The translations under genes were made by a program, and so were the position numbers. From DRPG01 sp964655065 (GTDB lineage Bacteria; Myxococcota_A; UBA796; GCA-2862545): a DNA stretch of 64,000 nucleotides. The DNA lies in contig CAZZLC010000032.1 of the NCBI GenBank assembly GCA_964655065.1, forward strand, positions 16,273 to 80,272. The letters are read 5' to 3'. This document shows positions 48,201 to 57,897 of the stretch, in pieces (position 1 is the first letter of the stretch; each line of letters starts with the position of its first letter). Below the pieces are notes generated by a model that was not told the origin of the DNA, searched no databases, and worked only from the letters and a program-made list of their open reading frames with translations.

Positions 48201-49553
48201 TCAAGGAAAAGATTCGGCTCGGGACGGGGTGCCTGTCGATTGCTTTGGGAGCTCCTCGGTCGATCGGGCGTGCCACCGGATTCGCCAGCCGAGTAGACCG
48301 GTGACCACCACCAGCGAGACCGCGAGGCCGATCCACACTCCGGGGAGCCCCAGGCCGACCCGCAGCGCGAGCCAAGCCCCGAGCGGCAGCCCGAGCGCCC
48401 AGTACCCGACCAGGTTGAACAGCGAGGGCACGCGGGTGTCGCCGAGTCCCCGCAGGATCCCGAAGGCGACCACCTGCGCACCATCGAAGAAGCCGAACGC
48501 TGCGCCGATGGGCAGTACCGACGCGACGAGCGCGACGACGGCCGGATCGGACGAGTAGGCCCCGCCGATCAACAAGGGGAACGTCAGGAACGTCAGGCCG
48601 GTGGCGCTGGTCAGGACGACCACGAGCCCGAGGGCCATAGCGGCGGACGTCGTCCAGGGGCGGTGGGCCCCCACGAGGTTCCCGACCCGGGTGGCCGCCG
48701 CGGCAGAGAGGCCGTTGGCGAGCATGAACGCGAGGGCAATCACGTTGAGGGCAGAGACGTGGGCCGCGACCTGGGTGGCGCCGAGGAGCCCGGCGAGCAG
48801 GGCCGCACTGGCGAACGCCCACACCTCGAGGCCGCTCTGCATCGACACCGGCAACGCGACCCGGGCCAGGCGGACGAGCTCGGCCACGCGCACCGTCGGC
48901 CGGAGCGGCCAAGAGCGCCTCAACACCGACCACGTGCCCAAGACCAGCGCAGCGAGCATCGCCCAGCGCACGATCACGGTGCTCGCGGCCACGCCGGCAA
49001 CGCCGAAGGGCCCCACGAGCAGCGCGTTGGCCACCAGGTTGACCAGGTTGCCGACCCCGATCACGATCATCGCGGGACGCATCACCCCGTCGCCCTGCAG
49101 CCACTGACGCACCACGGCGAACGCGAGGAAGGCGGGCACCCCGAGCGCGTTGATCGAGCAGTAGGTGTCGGTCAGGGGCAGCAGAGCTGCGGGCTGGCCC
49201 AGGACCCCGAGCACCGTGGGCGCGACGAGGTGCAGCCCGGTGAGGGGAATGCCGAGCAGCGAGACCAACACGAGCCCGTGGAGCGCGGCCGCACCGGCTT
49301 CACGGGGACGACGCGCCCCGTAGGCCTGGGCAACGAGGGGGTCGATGCCCGTAGCCGCACCGAGTCCGAGGATCACGAGCCCGAAGCTGTAGGTGTTCCC
49401 CAGGCCGAGCGCCGCGGTAGCGCTCTCGCCGAGCGAGGCGACCATCCACAGATCGACGGCCCCCATGAAGACCATGCCGAGCTGACCCACGGCCACCGGC
49501 CACGCGAGCCGCACCAGCCGTCGCGCCTCGTCGACCGCATCGGTGGTGAACAC
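48201..49553 (-). CDS. MATE-family multidrug/sodium antiporter (NorM-like)
   Basis: A 450-residue protein with about twelve transmembrane helices in two similar halves. MATE hallmarks: LAWPVAVGQLGMVFMGAVDL in helix 1-2, GLGAATGIDPLVAQAYGARR (the QAxGA motif), and the matching second-half segment ANGLSAAAATRVGNLVGAHR. It exports cationic drugs in exchange for sodium or protons. GTG at 49553 is chosen; another GTG lies one codon upstream and AGGAGG is just before both. Substrate unknown. Confidence 0.9.
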   Translation of the reverse strand: MFTTDAVDEARRLVRLAWPVAVGQLGMVFMGAVDLWMVASLGESATAALGLGNTYSFGLVILGLGAATGIDPLVAQAYGARRPREAGAAALHGLVLVSLLGIPLTGLHLVAPTVLGVLGQPAALLPLTDTYCSINALGVPAFLAFAVVRQWLQGDGVMRPAMIVIGVGNLVNLVANALLVGPFGVAGVAASTVIVRWAMLAALVLGTWSVLRRSWPLRPTVRVAELVRLARVALPVSMQSGLEVWAFASAALLAGLLGATQVAAHVSALNVIALAFMLANGLSAAAATRVGNLVGAHRPWTTSAAMALGLVVVLTSATGLTFLTFPLLIGGAYSSDPAVVALVASVLPIGAAFGFFDGAQVVAFGILRGLGDTRVPSLFNLVGYWALGLPLGAWLALRVGLGLPGVWIGLAVSLVVVTGLLGWRIRWHARSTEELPKQSTGTPSRAESFP

Positions 49554-49647
49554 CACTCCTCCTCGGCGGGACCCGCACCCTCCATGGGATACCTCCCCGG
49601 CAGAGCCGCGTCGCGAGGTTGCGACGTCGGGACGACACGGGGGAGTC

Positions 49648-51171
49648 GTGAGAGCTGTGCGCATGCTCGGGCTGGCTGCGCTGGTCGCCTGCGGCTCGCT
49701 GCCCGGGGGCGCTGCCGAACGCGCGGTCGTGCCCGGCCCCATCGTCGAAGGCGTGGCGTGGCGCGTAGCGGTGACCACGACCCCACGGACGCCTCCCGAC
49801 CGGTTCGTGGCTGGCTTTCCACCGAGCCCCCGCGCGCTTCGCACCGACCCGTGGGCGTGGCCGTCGACGTCCGACCTGCGGCGCGGCATCTGCGGCTCGG
49901 CCCGCTTCCGTGACGCGATGCCGCCCACCGTGGAGTGGATCGACGAGATCGGTGGCTGCACCGCTGACATGGTCGACGCCACCTACTGCGGCTGGGCCCT
50001 CGAGCGGTTTCCGGGTCAGCCCGCTGCGGCCACCATGCTCCTCCCCGCGTGCGCAGAGGACCCGTCGGTCGTGCGGGCCATCGCCGATCCGGAGTCCCCG
50101 AACGCCTGGGTCGTCGCCCTCGTCGAGACCGCTGGCGTCTCCGCCGTGGGGGTCGACCGCGTCGTCCGCGCGGTCCGCCACGACGTGGAGGGGGGACCGA
50201 TCTTCGGCGCCACCTTCGTGCTGCTCGCCGCTCTCGCACGTGATCCGTCCCCCGAGGCGGGCTCCGCGCTGCTCGCGCTCCACGACCGCGCGGGCAATCC
50301 CGAGAGTCGACGACTCGTCGGCCACCTGCTCTGGGGTCGGGACGATCCTCGGATGCGCGCTGCCCACGACGCCGCCTGCGCGGAGGAGGCGGCGTCGTGG
50401 TGTGGGCTCGACCGCGACTTCGACGCCTGGCAGGTGCTCGGTGAGCACGGCTTCGACCTCGAAGCGGCCGCAGCGAGCTACCCGGGCTACCGTACGGCTC
50501 TGACGGACCAGCTCGAAGACTGCGCCCGCGATCGGGACGCTACCCGGTACGAGATCGGGCTTCCCTCGCGGTGCCTCGCCGGGCTGGCACGCAGCGAGCC
50601 CGCCGCTGCGGCCCTCGCCGTCCTGTGGCCCGGTGGTACCGAGGACTGGGCCGGGCTGGCGAGAGGGATCCGCGAACCGGTCGCCGCTCGACAACGCCTC
50701 CTGGCGGCAGGATTCGGACCGTGGCCCGGTCTCGATGCCACCGGGCCTCCCGTCGACTGGCTCGTGGCGAGCGGCGAGGCCCGATGGTGGCCTACCGATC
50801 TCGCGTACGCGCCCGACTGGTCGCTCGCCGAGCTGGCCAGGTTCGCCCGCCTCGACGTCGACACCGCCGTGGTCACCCGTGCCGCGGCCGAGTCTACCGA
50901 CGCCTGGCTTCCCCGGCGCGTGCACCTCGCCTGGATGGACGGCCTCCGCTTCCGGGCCCTCGGGTCCCCGGTCGACGACCTCCCGAGCTTCGCGCGCCTC
51001 GTGGGCTTCGTGAACGCCCTCCTCCACCACCGGGACGTCGAGGAGCGACTGGCTCTGGGTACGGTGGGCGGCGAGCGCGTCGTGGTGCGCGGTCGCCCTG
51101 CGGCCCTCGACGCCCTGACCGAGCTCGGATTCGCGCCCGAGTCCGCGCCCCTCCCGGAAGGCAGCCTCTAA
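49648..51171 (+). CDS. Predicted lipoprotein, helical repeat-like, unknown function
   Basis: A 507-residue protein with lipobox LVAC after a short signal (MRAVRMLGLAALVAC). GTG start with GGGGGAG nearby; ATG 49663 is an alternative. The rest is alanine-rich and helical, with repeated pieces like ALLALHDRAGNPESRRLVGH that resemble HEAT-type repeats, and scattered cysteine pairs. It is divergent from the MATE gene with about 95 bases between. It overlaps the convergent next gene by 4 bases. No family recognised. Confidence 0.55.
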   Translation: MRAVRMLGLAALVACGSLPGGAAERAVVPGPIVEGVAWRVAVTTTPRTPPDRFVAGFPPSPRALRTDPWAWPSTSDLRRGICGSARFRDAMPPTVEWIDEIGGCTADMVDATYCGWALERFPGQPAAATMLLPACAEDPSVVRAIADPESPNAWVVALVETAGVSAVGVDRVVRAVRHDVEGGPIFGATFVLLAALARDPSPEAGSALLALHDRAGNPESRRLVGHLLWGRDDPRMRAAHDAACAEEAASWCGLDRDFDAWQVLGEHGFDLEAAAASYPGYRTALTDQLEDCARDRDATRYEIGLPSRCLAGLARSEPAAAALAVLWPGGTEDWAGLARGIREPVAARQRLLAAGFGPWPGLDATGPPVDWLVASGEARWWPTDLAYAPDWSLAELARFARLDVDTAVVTRAAAESTDAWLPRRVHLAWMDGLRFRALGSPVDDLPSFARLVGFVNALLHHRDVEERLALGTVGGERVVVRGRPAALDALTELGFAPESAPLPEGSL

Positions 51172-51779
51172 CGGCCGGGCTTCCACCAGTCCGGGCGGGG
51201 CACGTCCCGGAAGCGCTTCGCGAGGTACTCGGCCGGGAAGGTGCCGCCCTCCTGCCACCAGCCATCCACGCGACGCCCCCGACGATCGAAGGCCTGAGCG
51301 AGGTAGGGCACCCCCTCGGGAGCACTCGCGTCCTGCGCGAGGTGCCCGTTCAGGAAGATGCCGCCGCCCTTGGGGGGCTCGAGGCCGTGAGTGAGCTCAC
51401 TCGACAGCGGCCAGGCCGTCTCCGACGCCATCTTACGCAGCGGGTGACCGGGCGGGAAGAGCAGCGGACTCCACGGAAGGTCGGAATCCGCGATGCGCGA
51501 CGACAACAACCACCGCACGGTTCCCACCTCGTCGTCGGCGAGGTGGTGGGTGAGTGCCATGTAGCGAGCGAACTTGGCGAACTGGCTCGCGTCGATGACG
51601 GATGCCGTGCAGGGGAGACGCTCGCCAATCGCCCCGAGGCGGTAGCGAGCGTCGCCGAAGTCACCGTCGGCGATGGCATCGGTCACGAGCGCGAGATCCA
51701 CGCGCAGACGAATCGCTTGGTACGGCGTGCAGGTCGCCGCGGTGGCGTCCGTCGCCAGGAGCGCGAGCCAGGCCAGCAT
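51168..51779 (-). CDS. Small secreted protein, unknown function
   Basis: A 203-residue protein; the start at 51779 has GGAGG 5 bases upstream and a signal peptide (MLAWLALLATDATAATC). The first 80 residues are helical with two cysteines. The second half contains aromatic-rich segments (WPLSSELTHGLEPPKGG, YLAQAFDRRGRRVDGWWQEG) with a G/W-rich end (RPDWWKPG). No motif recognised. It lies between two convergent or tandem uncharacterised genes. Confidence 0.5.
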   Translation of the reverse strand: MLAWLALLATDATAATCTPYQAIRLRVDLALVTDAIADGDFGDARYRLGAIGERLPCTASVIDASQFAKFARYMALTHHLADDEVGTVRWLLSSRIADSDLPWSPLLFPPGHPLRKMASETAWPLSSELTHGLEPPKGGGIFLNGHLAQDASAPEGVPYLAQAFDRRGRRVDGWWQEGGTFPAEYLAKRFRDVPRPDWWKPGR

Positions 51780-51799
51780 GGGTCCTCCGAACGGAGAGC

Positions 51800-52315
51800 T
51801 CAACCGAACACCCACTCGCGTATGCCGTCGGTGGACCCCGCGACGAGGCCCGCGGCGAGGATCGTGGGTCCTGCGATCATCATGGTGGGCTCAGGCGGAT
51901 CCTCGACGGGCAGCCCCATGGTCTTGCGAACGATCCACCACAGCGTGGCGACGAAGTTGGTGAGGCGACCGCGTACCGCGAGGGTCGCCAGACCGACCGG
52001 CGCGTAGAGCCCGAAGAACCAGATCGTCGTCTCGACCATCTCTGCGAAGCCGACGCAGGCGCCGATGGCCACGAACAGCTTCGCGTCGCCCGCCTTCTGG
52101 ACCCCCAGCACGAACAGGGTGTAGTGGATGGCCAGCGCCGCTCCGGCGCCGACGAGCCCGAGCCACCGATCGGGGCCCACCAGCGCGTGGTAGACGATGC
52201 CCCACCCCGCGAGCGGGAAGGTCAGCCAGTTGCGGATGAGGCCGGACCGCAGGTCGGTCACGGCGGCCACGACAAGGCCAATCCACAGCACCACGATGTT
52301 CGGAGTGAGGTCCAC
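51800..52315 (-). CDS. Prepilin peptidase, A24/CpaA (TadV) type
   Basis: A 171-residue membrane protein with about five transmembrane helices. The two aspartates of aspartic prepilin peptidases are present: D21 in AAVTDLRSGLIRNW (family DxxxxxIPN) and D77 in GVQKAGDAKLFVAIGA (family GxGDxKL). It has no N-terminal methyltransferase domain, as in CpaA/TadV. It would cut type IV or Flp pilin leaders, but no pilin or Tad gene is near. GTG start, ribosome site weak. Confidence 0.85.
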   Translation of the reverse strand: MDLTPNIVVLWIGLVVAAVTDLRSGLIRNWLTFPLAGWGIVYHALVGPDRWLGLVGAGAALAIHYTLFVLGVQKAGDAKLFVAIGACVGFAEMVETTIWFFGLYAPVGLATLAVRGRLTNFVATLWWIVRKTMGLPVEDPPEPTMMIAGPTILAAGLVAGSTDGIREWVFG

Positions 52316-52396
52316 GTGACCAGCTAGCCTGGTCGCGAGGGTGGGGTAAGCTCTCCACCACACGGGGGCGCCAGAGCGCTCCGTTGCGCGGGGACC

Positions 52397-54061
52397 GTGG
52401 CTCAGCCAACCACCATCCAGTCGTTCGGCAAGTACCAGATCTTGGAGCGCATCGCGACCGGATCGACGGCCGAGATCTACAAGGCGCGTCTCGAGGGCGT
52501 GGGCGGCTTTCAGCGGACCTTCGCCATCAAGCGCATCCGCCCCGATCTCTCCCGCAACGACGAGTACGTCTCGATGCTCGTCGAGGAGGCGAAGGTCGCG
52601 GGCCTCCTGTCCCACGCCAACATCGTCCAGATCGTGGACCTCGGCCAGGTGGACGGCGCCTGGTACATCGCGATGGAGTACGTCGACGGTCAAGACCTCG
52701 GCGCGGTGCTCCAGCAAGGTCGGCGCAAGGGCACCACGCTACCCGTGCCGCACAGCGTGTTCATCGCCGTCGAGCTCCTCAAGGGTCTCGAGTACGCACA
52801 CACTCGCGAGGTGATGAAGGGCGGAAGACCGGTCACCCTGAACATCATCCACCGCGACGTCTCCCCGCAGAACGTGCTGATCTCGTTCCAGGGCGAGGTG
52901 AAGCTCACGGACTTCGGCATCGCCCGGGCGAGCCTCAAGGCGAAGGGCACGATCCCGTCCACCAAGAAGGGTCGGTTCGACTACACGAGCCCCGAGCAGG
53001 TGGCCTCGTCGCCGAAGCTCGACCAGCGCGCAGACCTGTTCGCGGTAGGGGTCCTTCTCTACGAGATGCTCACGGGGCGCCATCCCTTCCGGGGCGACAC
53101 CGAGGCCGAGACGATCGGACGGATCGAGGCGGGCGACTACCCGCCCGTCTCGAAGGTGCGACCCGAGGTGCCGGCGAGCCTGGTGGAGGTGGTCGACCGT
53201 GCCCTCGCCGTCGATCCGGACCAGCGCTTCGCGTCGGCCACCGACTTCAAGGAGGCACTGGACCAGTTCTTCCACGAGTCGGGCTTCATCTTCACGCACA
53301 GCACCCTGTCGACCTACGTGCAGGGACTGTTCCCCGACGGTCGCCCGCCGCTGTCCTTCGAGGGTGGGGCCTCCCCGGCCCCTCGGCGTGACCCCACCCC
53401 GAACCCGGCGTCTCCACCGCCGACGCAGGAGCTGGGGTCGGGCCCGTTCTCCGACGCGTTCGCCGACCTTGCGGACGACACTGACCAGGAGACCTTGATT
53501 CGGCGGATGCCGGAGGGATGGGACGACGAGTCCCCGGCGCCTGCGAAGCCCCCACCCCCTCCCGAACCGGCGCATCCGTCGTCGCCCGAGCTCGCACCGG
53601 CCCGGCCCACCGCCAACGTCACCACGGCCGCGAACGGCCGCTCGGCCAACAACACAGGGCGAACCTCGCCCGTGCGTCGGCAGGTCGTGCAGGGCGGACG
53701 CGGCACCTTCGAGGGCCCCCAGGGCCCGGTCATCGGCGGGGCCCTCGTTCTCGTGGCGGTGTTGTTCGGCGTGGGCCTCGGGGTGATGCTGATGACGCTG
53801 GTGCTCGTGGTCTCCGGCTACCAGCTCGTGGGCCGGGACGAGCCGGTGCTCGCGGCCCCCCGCATCTCGGTGGTGGGTCCACCTTCGGTGATCGTGCGCA
53901 TCGATGGTGAGCGGGTGGGTCCCAACGTCCAGGTCAGCCACGGCAACCCCCACACCATCGACGTGCGACTGGGGGGGCGGGTCGTGTTCTCGGAGGACCT
54001 GGTGCTCAACCGGGGAGAGCACCGCGTGGTCGTGCTCAGCGCCGCCGACGAGGGGCGCTGA
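52397..54061 (+). CDS. Membrane Ser/Thr protein kinase with C-terminal PEGA-like domain
   Basis: A 554-residue kinase. The kinase domain (about 13-295) has glycine loop IATGSTAEI, K45 (FAIK), HRDVSPQN (152-159), DFG (172-174) and SPEQ in place of APE. A long proline-rich linker (about 325-440) includes TSPVRR. A transmembrane helix (about 445-474) is followed by an extracytoplasmic segment (PRISVVGPPSVIVRIDGERV) resembling a PEGA domain. It is a second kinase of the same general type as the one in the flagellar block, but with a different outer domain. GTG start. Confidence 0.9.
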   Translation: MAQPTTIQSFGKYQILERIATGSTAEIYKARLEGVGGFQRTFAIKRIRPDLSRNDEYVSMLVEEAKVAGLLSHANIVQIVDLGQVDGAWYIAMEYVDGQDLGAVLQQGRRKGTTLPVPHSVFIAVELLKGLEYAHTREVMKGGRPVTLNIIHRDVSPQNVLISFQGEVKLTDFGIARASLKAKGTIPSTKKGRFDYTSPEQVASSPKLDQRADLFAVGVLLYEMLTGRHPFRGDTEAETIGRIEAGDYPPVSKVRPEVPASLVEVVDRALAVDPDQRFASATDFKEALDQFFHESGFIFTHSTLSTYVQGLFPDGRPPLSFEGGASPAPRRDPTPNPASPPPTQELGSGPFSDAFADLADDTDQETLIRRMPEGWDDESPAPAKPPPPPEPAHPSSPELAPARPTANVTTAANGRSANNTGRTSPVRRQVVQGGRGTFEGPQGPVIGGALVLVAVLFGVGLGVMLMTLVLVVSGYQLVGRDEPVLAAPRISVVGPPSVIVRIDGERVGPNVQVSHGNPHTIDVRLGGRVVFSEDLVLNRGEHRVVVLSAADEGR

Positions 54062-54146
54062 GCCGCGACCCTGGTCGACGCTGAGTGGCCTGCTCGCATC
54101 GTCATCGCGCCTCAAAGCCGGTAAGGGGACGAGCGACGGAGTGAGC

Positions 54147-55049
54147 ATGCGCATTCTCGGGGCGGCGGTCCGCCAGTTGAGACCCAAGCAGTGGGCCAAG
54201 AACGTCTTCCTGTTCCCGGCCCTGATCTTCAGCGGCGAGTTCCAGGACCCCGTGAAGGTCGGCTACGCCATCGCCGGCTTCGTCGCGTTCTCGCTCCTCG
54301 CGAGCGCCGGGTACGTCTTCAACGACTACCTCGACCGCGAAGCCGACCGGAAACACCCGAAGAAGAAGCACCGGCCCATCGCCTCCGGGGACCTCCCGCT
54401 CTGGGCCGCCTGGGTCCTGCTCCTGTCCTGTCTGTTCGGGGGAGGCGCGCTCGCGTGGTGGGTCTCCCCCGGCTTCTTCGTCGTCGCCGCCATCTACCTG
54501 ACGACCACGTTGTCCTACAGCTTCTACTTCAAGCACATCGTGATTCTCGACGTGCTCTTCCTGTCGAGCGGCTTTCTGTGGCGGGTCATCGCGGGAGCCA
54601 AGGCCATCGACGTGGAGGTCAGCTCCTGGCTGTTCCTCTGCACCGTGTTCGTGGCTCTGTTCTTCGGCTTCAACAAGCGCCGTGGTGAGCTCGTCAAGAT
54701 GGGTGGCGACGCAGGGACCCGCAAGAACCTCGCCGAGTACACACCCCAGATGCTCGAGCAGTTCCAGGCCATCGTGACCAGCTCGATGATCATCACCTAC
54801 ATCCTGTACGCCGTGCAGGGAGGGACCCGCTGGTTCGTGCTGACGATTCCCTTCGTGCTCTACGGGGTGTTCCGGTACATCTACCTGATCGAACGACACG
54901 GAGAGGGCGGCGCGCCCGACGAGACCTTGTTCGAGGACGCGCCGATTCTGCTCGCCGGGGTGGGCTACGCGGCCACGGTCGTGTTCGTGCTGCTCGGCGT
55001 TCAAGGCGAGTGGTTGCCCGAGCTCCGCCTGCTCGACGGTAACGACTGA
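54147..55049 (+). CDS. UbiA-family prenyltransferase, decaprenyl-phosphate phosphoribosyltransferase type
   Basis: A 300-residue membrane protein with about eight helices. RPKQWAKN near the start, NDYLDREADRKHP with KKHRPIASG, and a second Asp-rich loop (SYSFYFKHIVILDV) match the DPPR synthase branch (Rv3806c type), which makes decaprenyl-phosphoribose for arabinan or related glycans. GGAG precedes the ATG by 6 bases. The partner epimerase genes (DprE1/DprE2) are absent here, and the next gene is an S41 protease. Confidence 0.85.
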   Translation: MRILGAAVRQLRPKQWAKNVFLFPALIFSGEFQDPVKVGYAIAGFVAFSLLASAGYVFNDYLDREADRKHPKKKHRPIASGDLPLWAAWVLLLSCLFGGGALAWWVSPGFFVVAAIYLTTTLSYSFYFKHIVILDVLFLSSGFLWRVIAGAKAIDVEVSSWLFLCTVFVALFFGFNKRRGELVKMGGDAGTRKNLAEYTPQMLEQFQAIVTSSMIITYILYAVQGGTRWFVLTIPFVLYGVFRYIYLIERHGEGGAPDETLFEDAPILLAGVGYAATVVFVLLGVQGEWLPELRLLDGND

Positions 55050-55111
55050 GTCACGGCGGTCGCCCCCCGCCCTTGCGCCAGACGCGAGTGGTTCGGTACG
55101 ATTCGCGTCTC

Positions 55112-57259
55112 GTGTTCTGGCTTTTCACCATCCTCGGCGTCATGGCCGCCTGGGCCACCTCGCCGATCGACCTCGCCGTCGATCGGATCGACCGGCTCTA
55201 CCTCCACCGGGCCGAGATCGATGCCGGCTCGCTGCTTCGATCGGCGGCGCAGGAGCTTGCCGGGCAGGTCCACTGGCTCGGCGTGCGAGCCGAAGGCTCC
55301 CGGGTGAGCCTGCATCACGGCGACGGACGCGACCTCGGTACGGTCGAGGTTCGCGACATGGCCGACCTGCCTCGAGCCCTCGACGCCATGACCAGGGTCG
55401 TGGTCGCGGCAGGGTCGACACCGGAGGGGCTCGAGAAGACGCTGCTCGTGGGGCTCACCCGAGGTCTCGACCGGTACTCGCGCGTGCTGTCCGGCAGACG
55501 CATCGACGGGTTCAGCGTCCGGCTCACGGGCACGGAGTCCGGGGTGGGCGTCACCTTGATCGAGGACGCAGGGAAAGTGCTCGTCGACGCCGTGGTCCCC
55601 GGTGGACCGGCGGACGCCGCGATCGCGGTCGGTGACCGCGTGGTCGCGATCGACGGCATCGCGGTCACCTCAGCAGCCGACGCGCGAGAGCGGCTCCGAG
55701 GCGTCACCGGGAGCCCGGTCGAGCTCGCCATCGGCCGTGGCGACGCCGAGCGGATCGTGCCCCTGCGCCGCGCTCGGGTCGTCGTGCCCAACGTGACCCA
55801 CCGGGTGCTGCCGGGGAAGGTCGGGTACGTCCACATCGAGCACGTCAGCCAGCGCACCCTCCACAACCTCGATCGGGCGCTCGACGCCCTGCGCGACGCC
55901 GGGTCGCTACAGCGTGGCCTCGTCGTCGACCTGCGCGACAACACGGGCGGCTCCATGAAGGAGGCAGCCCGGGTCGCGGATCGCTTCGTGTCCGAGGGGC
56001 TGCTGCTGCGCACCGCCGGGCGCGACGGCGGTCCCATCGAGAACCTCCAGCACGAGATGGTGGCGCGAGATCGCTCCGACGACCTGCAGCTTCCCGTGGT
56101 GATTCTGGTGAACGGCCGGACCGCCTCCGGGGCCGAGATCCTGGCCGGAGCCCTCGTCGAGCACGGTCGCGCGGCCGTGGTGGGGCAGCGGACCTGGGGC
56201 AAGGGCACCGTGCAGAAGCCGATGAGCCTCGGCGAGGACCTCCAGCTCAACCTCACGGTCGCCCACTACGTGCTCGCGAACGAGCGGCGCATCACCTCGG
56301 CGGGCATCCTCCCCGACGTGTGGGTGGGGCACGTCGGCGAGAGGCTCGAGCTCCGAAGCTGGCCCGAAGCGTGGTCCTCCTGGTCGGAAGTGGTGCCTGC
56401 GGTCGCCACCCGCGGCGACGCGGAGGTGGAGCTCGCCCGACGCGCCCTCCTCGCGGTCTCGGCGGGCCCCCGGGCCACTCGCGACTCGCGGGCCGGCATC
56501 CTCGAGGCCCTGCGCGATCACGCCCGCGGCATGCGGGCCGAGGGACTCGCGAACGTCGAGAGGCTCGCCCGGGAAGCGGGCATCGACTGGTCGAGCTCCC
56601 CGACGCCGCTTGGTCACGCCGTCGAGGTCTCGCTCGTGGCTCGGCCGGCCGGACACCATCAGCTTCGCATCGAGGCCGAGGTCGCGTCACGCGCCGAGGT
56701 CGTGCTGTCGCGCACCGTCGTGCAGCTGCACGGGTCAGAGCCCGCTTTCGACGGCGTCGTGGTGCCCATCGGTCGCATCGAGCCCCACGGTCGGGCTCGA
56801 GGCTCGACCCTGGTCGCCCTGCCCGGTCCGGGCCCCACTCGGCTCGAGCGCGTGCAAGCCTACGTGAGGGTCGGCGACGGTGCGGGAGTGCCCGCCGGCG
56901 ACCACCTGCTGACCGTGCCCGAGGTCGCGGACCCGCCGACCGACGGACCCCACGTGGTGGTCGACGCCCCCGGCCTGGCGTCACCACTCGTGCCGCTCGC
57001 CCTGCCCATCCAGGTCGGAGGGCCGGACGTGGCCCTGGATCACGTCGTGGTCTGGGCGAACGGGCAGAAGGTCGCGTGGCACGGTCCGGGCAACGCTGCG
57101 CTGACTCTCGAGCCCGTCATCGAACTGCAGCCGGGCCCCAACCGGGTTCTCGTCGAGGCAGTGGACGCCGAGGGCCGCGCGCGCGACGTCCGCCTGCAGA
57201 TCCTGGGCATCCCGACCCCCAGCCCCGCGGTGTCCGACGCAACGAGCGCGCTCGAGTGA
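55112..57259 (+). CDS. S41 C-terminal processing peptidase (CtpA-like) with PDZ domain and long C-terminal part
   Basis: A 715-residue protein in the form starting at GTG 55112, which gives a membrane anchor or signal (MFWLFTILGVMAAWA); TTG 55073 and GTG 55088 are alternatives. A PDZ domain (about 138-225, IDGFSVRLTGTESGVGV) precedes the S41 core: VVDLRDNTGGSM, catalytic Ser about 339 in GRTASGAEI and Lys about 364 in TWGKGTVQKP. About 280 further residues form beta-sandwich-like domains, more than in most CtpA proteins. Probably periplasmic and acts on envelope proteins. Confidence 0.9.
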   Translation: MFWLFTILGVMAAWATSPIDLAVDRIDRLYLHRAEIDAGSLLRSAAQELAGQVHWLGVRAEGSRVSLHHGDGRDLGTVEVRDMADLPRALDAMTRVVVAAGSTPEGLEKTLLVGLTRGLDRYSRVLSGRRIDGFSVRLTGTESGVGVTLIEDAGKVLVDAVVPGGPADAAIAVGDRVVAIDGIAVTSAADARERLRGVTGSPVELAIGRGDAERIVPLRRARVVVPNVTHRVLPGKVGYVHIEHVSQRTLHNLDRALDALRDAGSLQRGLVVDLRDNTGGSMKEAARVADRFVSEGLLLRTAGRDGGPIENLQHEMVARDRSDDLQLPVVILVNGRTASGAEILAGALVEHGRAAVVGQRTWGKGTVQKPMSLGEDLQLNLTVAHYVLANERRITSAGILPDVWVGHVGERLELRSWPEAWSSWSEVVPAVATRGDAEVELARRALLAVSAGPRATRDSRAGILEALRDHARGMRAEGLANVERLAREAGIDWSSSPTPLGHAVEVSLVARPAGHHQLRIEAEVASRAEVVLSRTVVQLHGSEPAFDGVVVPIGRIEPHGRARGSTLVALPGPGPTRLERVQAYVRVGDGAGVPAGDHLLTVPEVADPPTDGPHVVVDAPGLASPLVPLALPIQVGGPDVALDHVVVWANGQKVAWHGPGNAALTLEPVIELQPGPNRVLVEAVDAEGRARDVRLQILGIPTPSPAVSDATSALE

Positions 57260-57289
57260 TCTGCGGTACCCAGCCAGCGTGAGGCCGGC

Positions 57290-57808
57290 ATGCAGACGGT
57301 GATCTGGAACGGAGACGAGCTGCTCGAGGCCCCGGTGGCCGAGGCCGCGCAGCGCTTCCTCGAGGACGAGGTCGGGCCGGCGCTGGAGCCGATGACCGAG
57401 TCCGAGTACCGCGACGGACCGGCGGTCCTGCTGGGCACCGAGGCCCGCTTCGTCTACGTGGTCGATGGCCACGACGTGCTGTGGGTGGTGGAGTGGCCGC
57501 CGGGCATCGTCGTGGTGCGCTTCACACCCGAGGGCACCTACGAGGCGGCGAGGGTCGCCGTCGATGCCGACGAGGACCATCCCGTGGTCGAGCTGGTCGC
57601 GGGCCCGTGGGCCGCGCAGTTCGATGCCGACGACCGTGCCGAGCTCGGCTTCGGTCCAGCTCGGGACGAGACGGCGGCCGCGTGGGAGGCGGGCACCGCG
57701 GCGGTCCAGCGTCTCGGCGAGGCGCTGTCCGCGCAACTGGCCGACGAATCCGCGGTCGAGGCCTGGCGTCTCGCCGCGCTCGACAGCCCCTGGGTGCGCG
57801 AAACCTGA
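57290..57808 (+). CDS. Acidic cytoplasmic protein, unknown function
   Basis: A 172-residue protein with a GAGG site before the ATG, 30 bases after the S41 gene. The order is an N-terminal helix, a central beta region (RFVYVVDGHDVLWVVEW and IVVVRFTPEGTYEAARV) and C-terminal alanine-rich helices. It is strongly acidic, with no signal peptide and no recognised family. Confidence 0.55.
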   Translation: MQTVIWNGDELLEAPVAEAAQRFLEDEVGPALEPMTESEYRDGPAVLLGTEARFVYVVDGHDVLWVVEWPPGIVVVRFTPEGTYEAARVAVDADEDHPVVELVAGPWAAQFDADDRAELGFGPARDETAAAWEAGTAAVQRLGEALSAQLADESAVEAWRLAALDSPWVRET

Positions 57809-57897
57809 GGCTGCGGTGTCCGTCATTCCTCGTGTACCCGGAGTCATCGAGCCCAGTGGGGGGCTACGATGTGAGCCGGAGCAGCCGGAGGGGCAGT

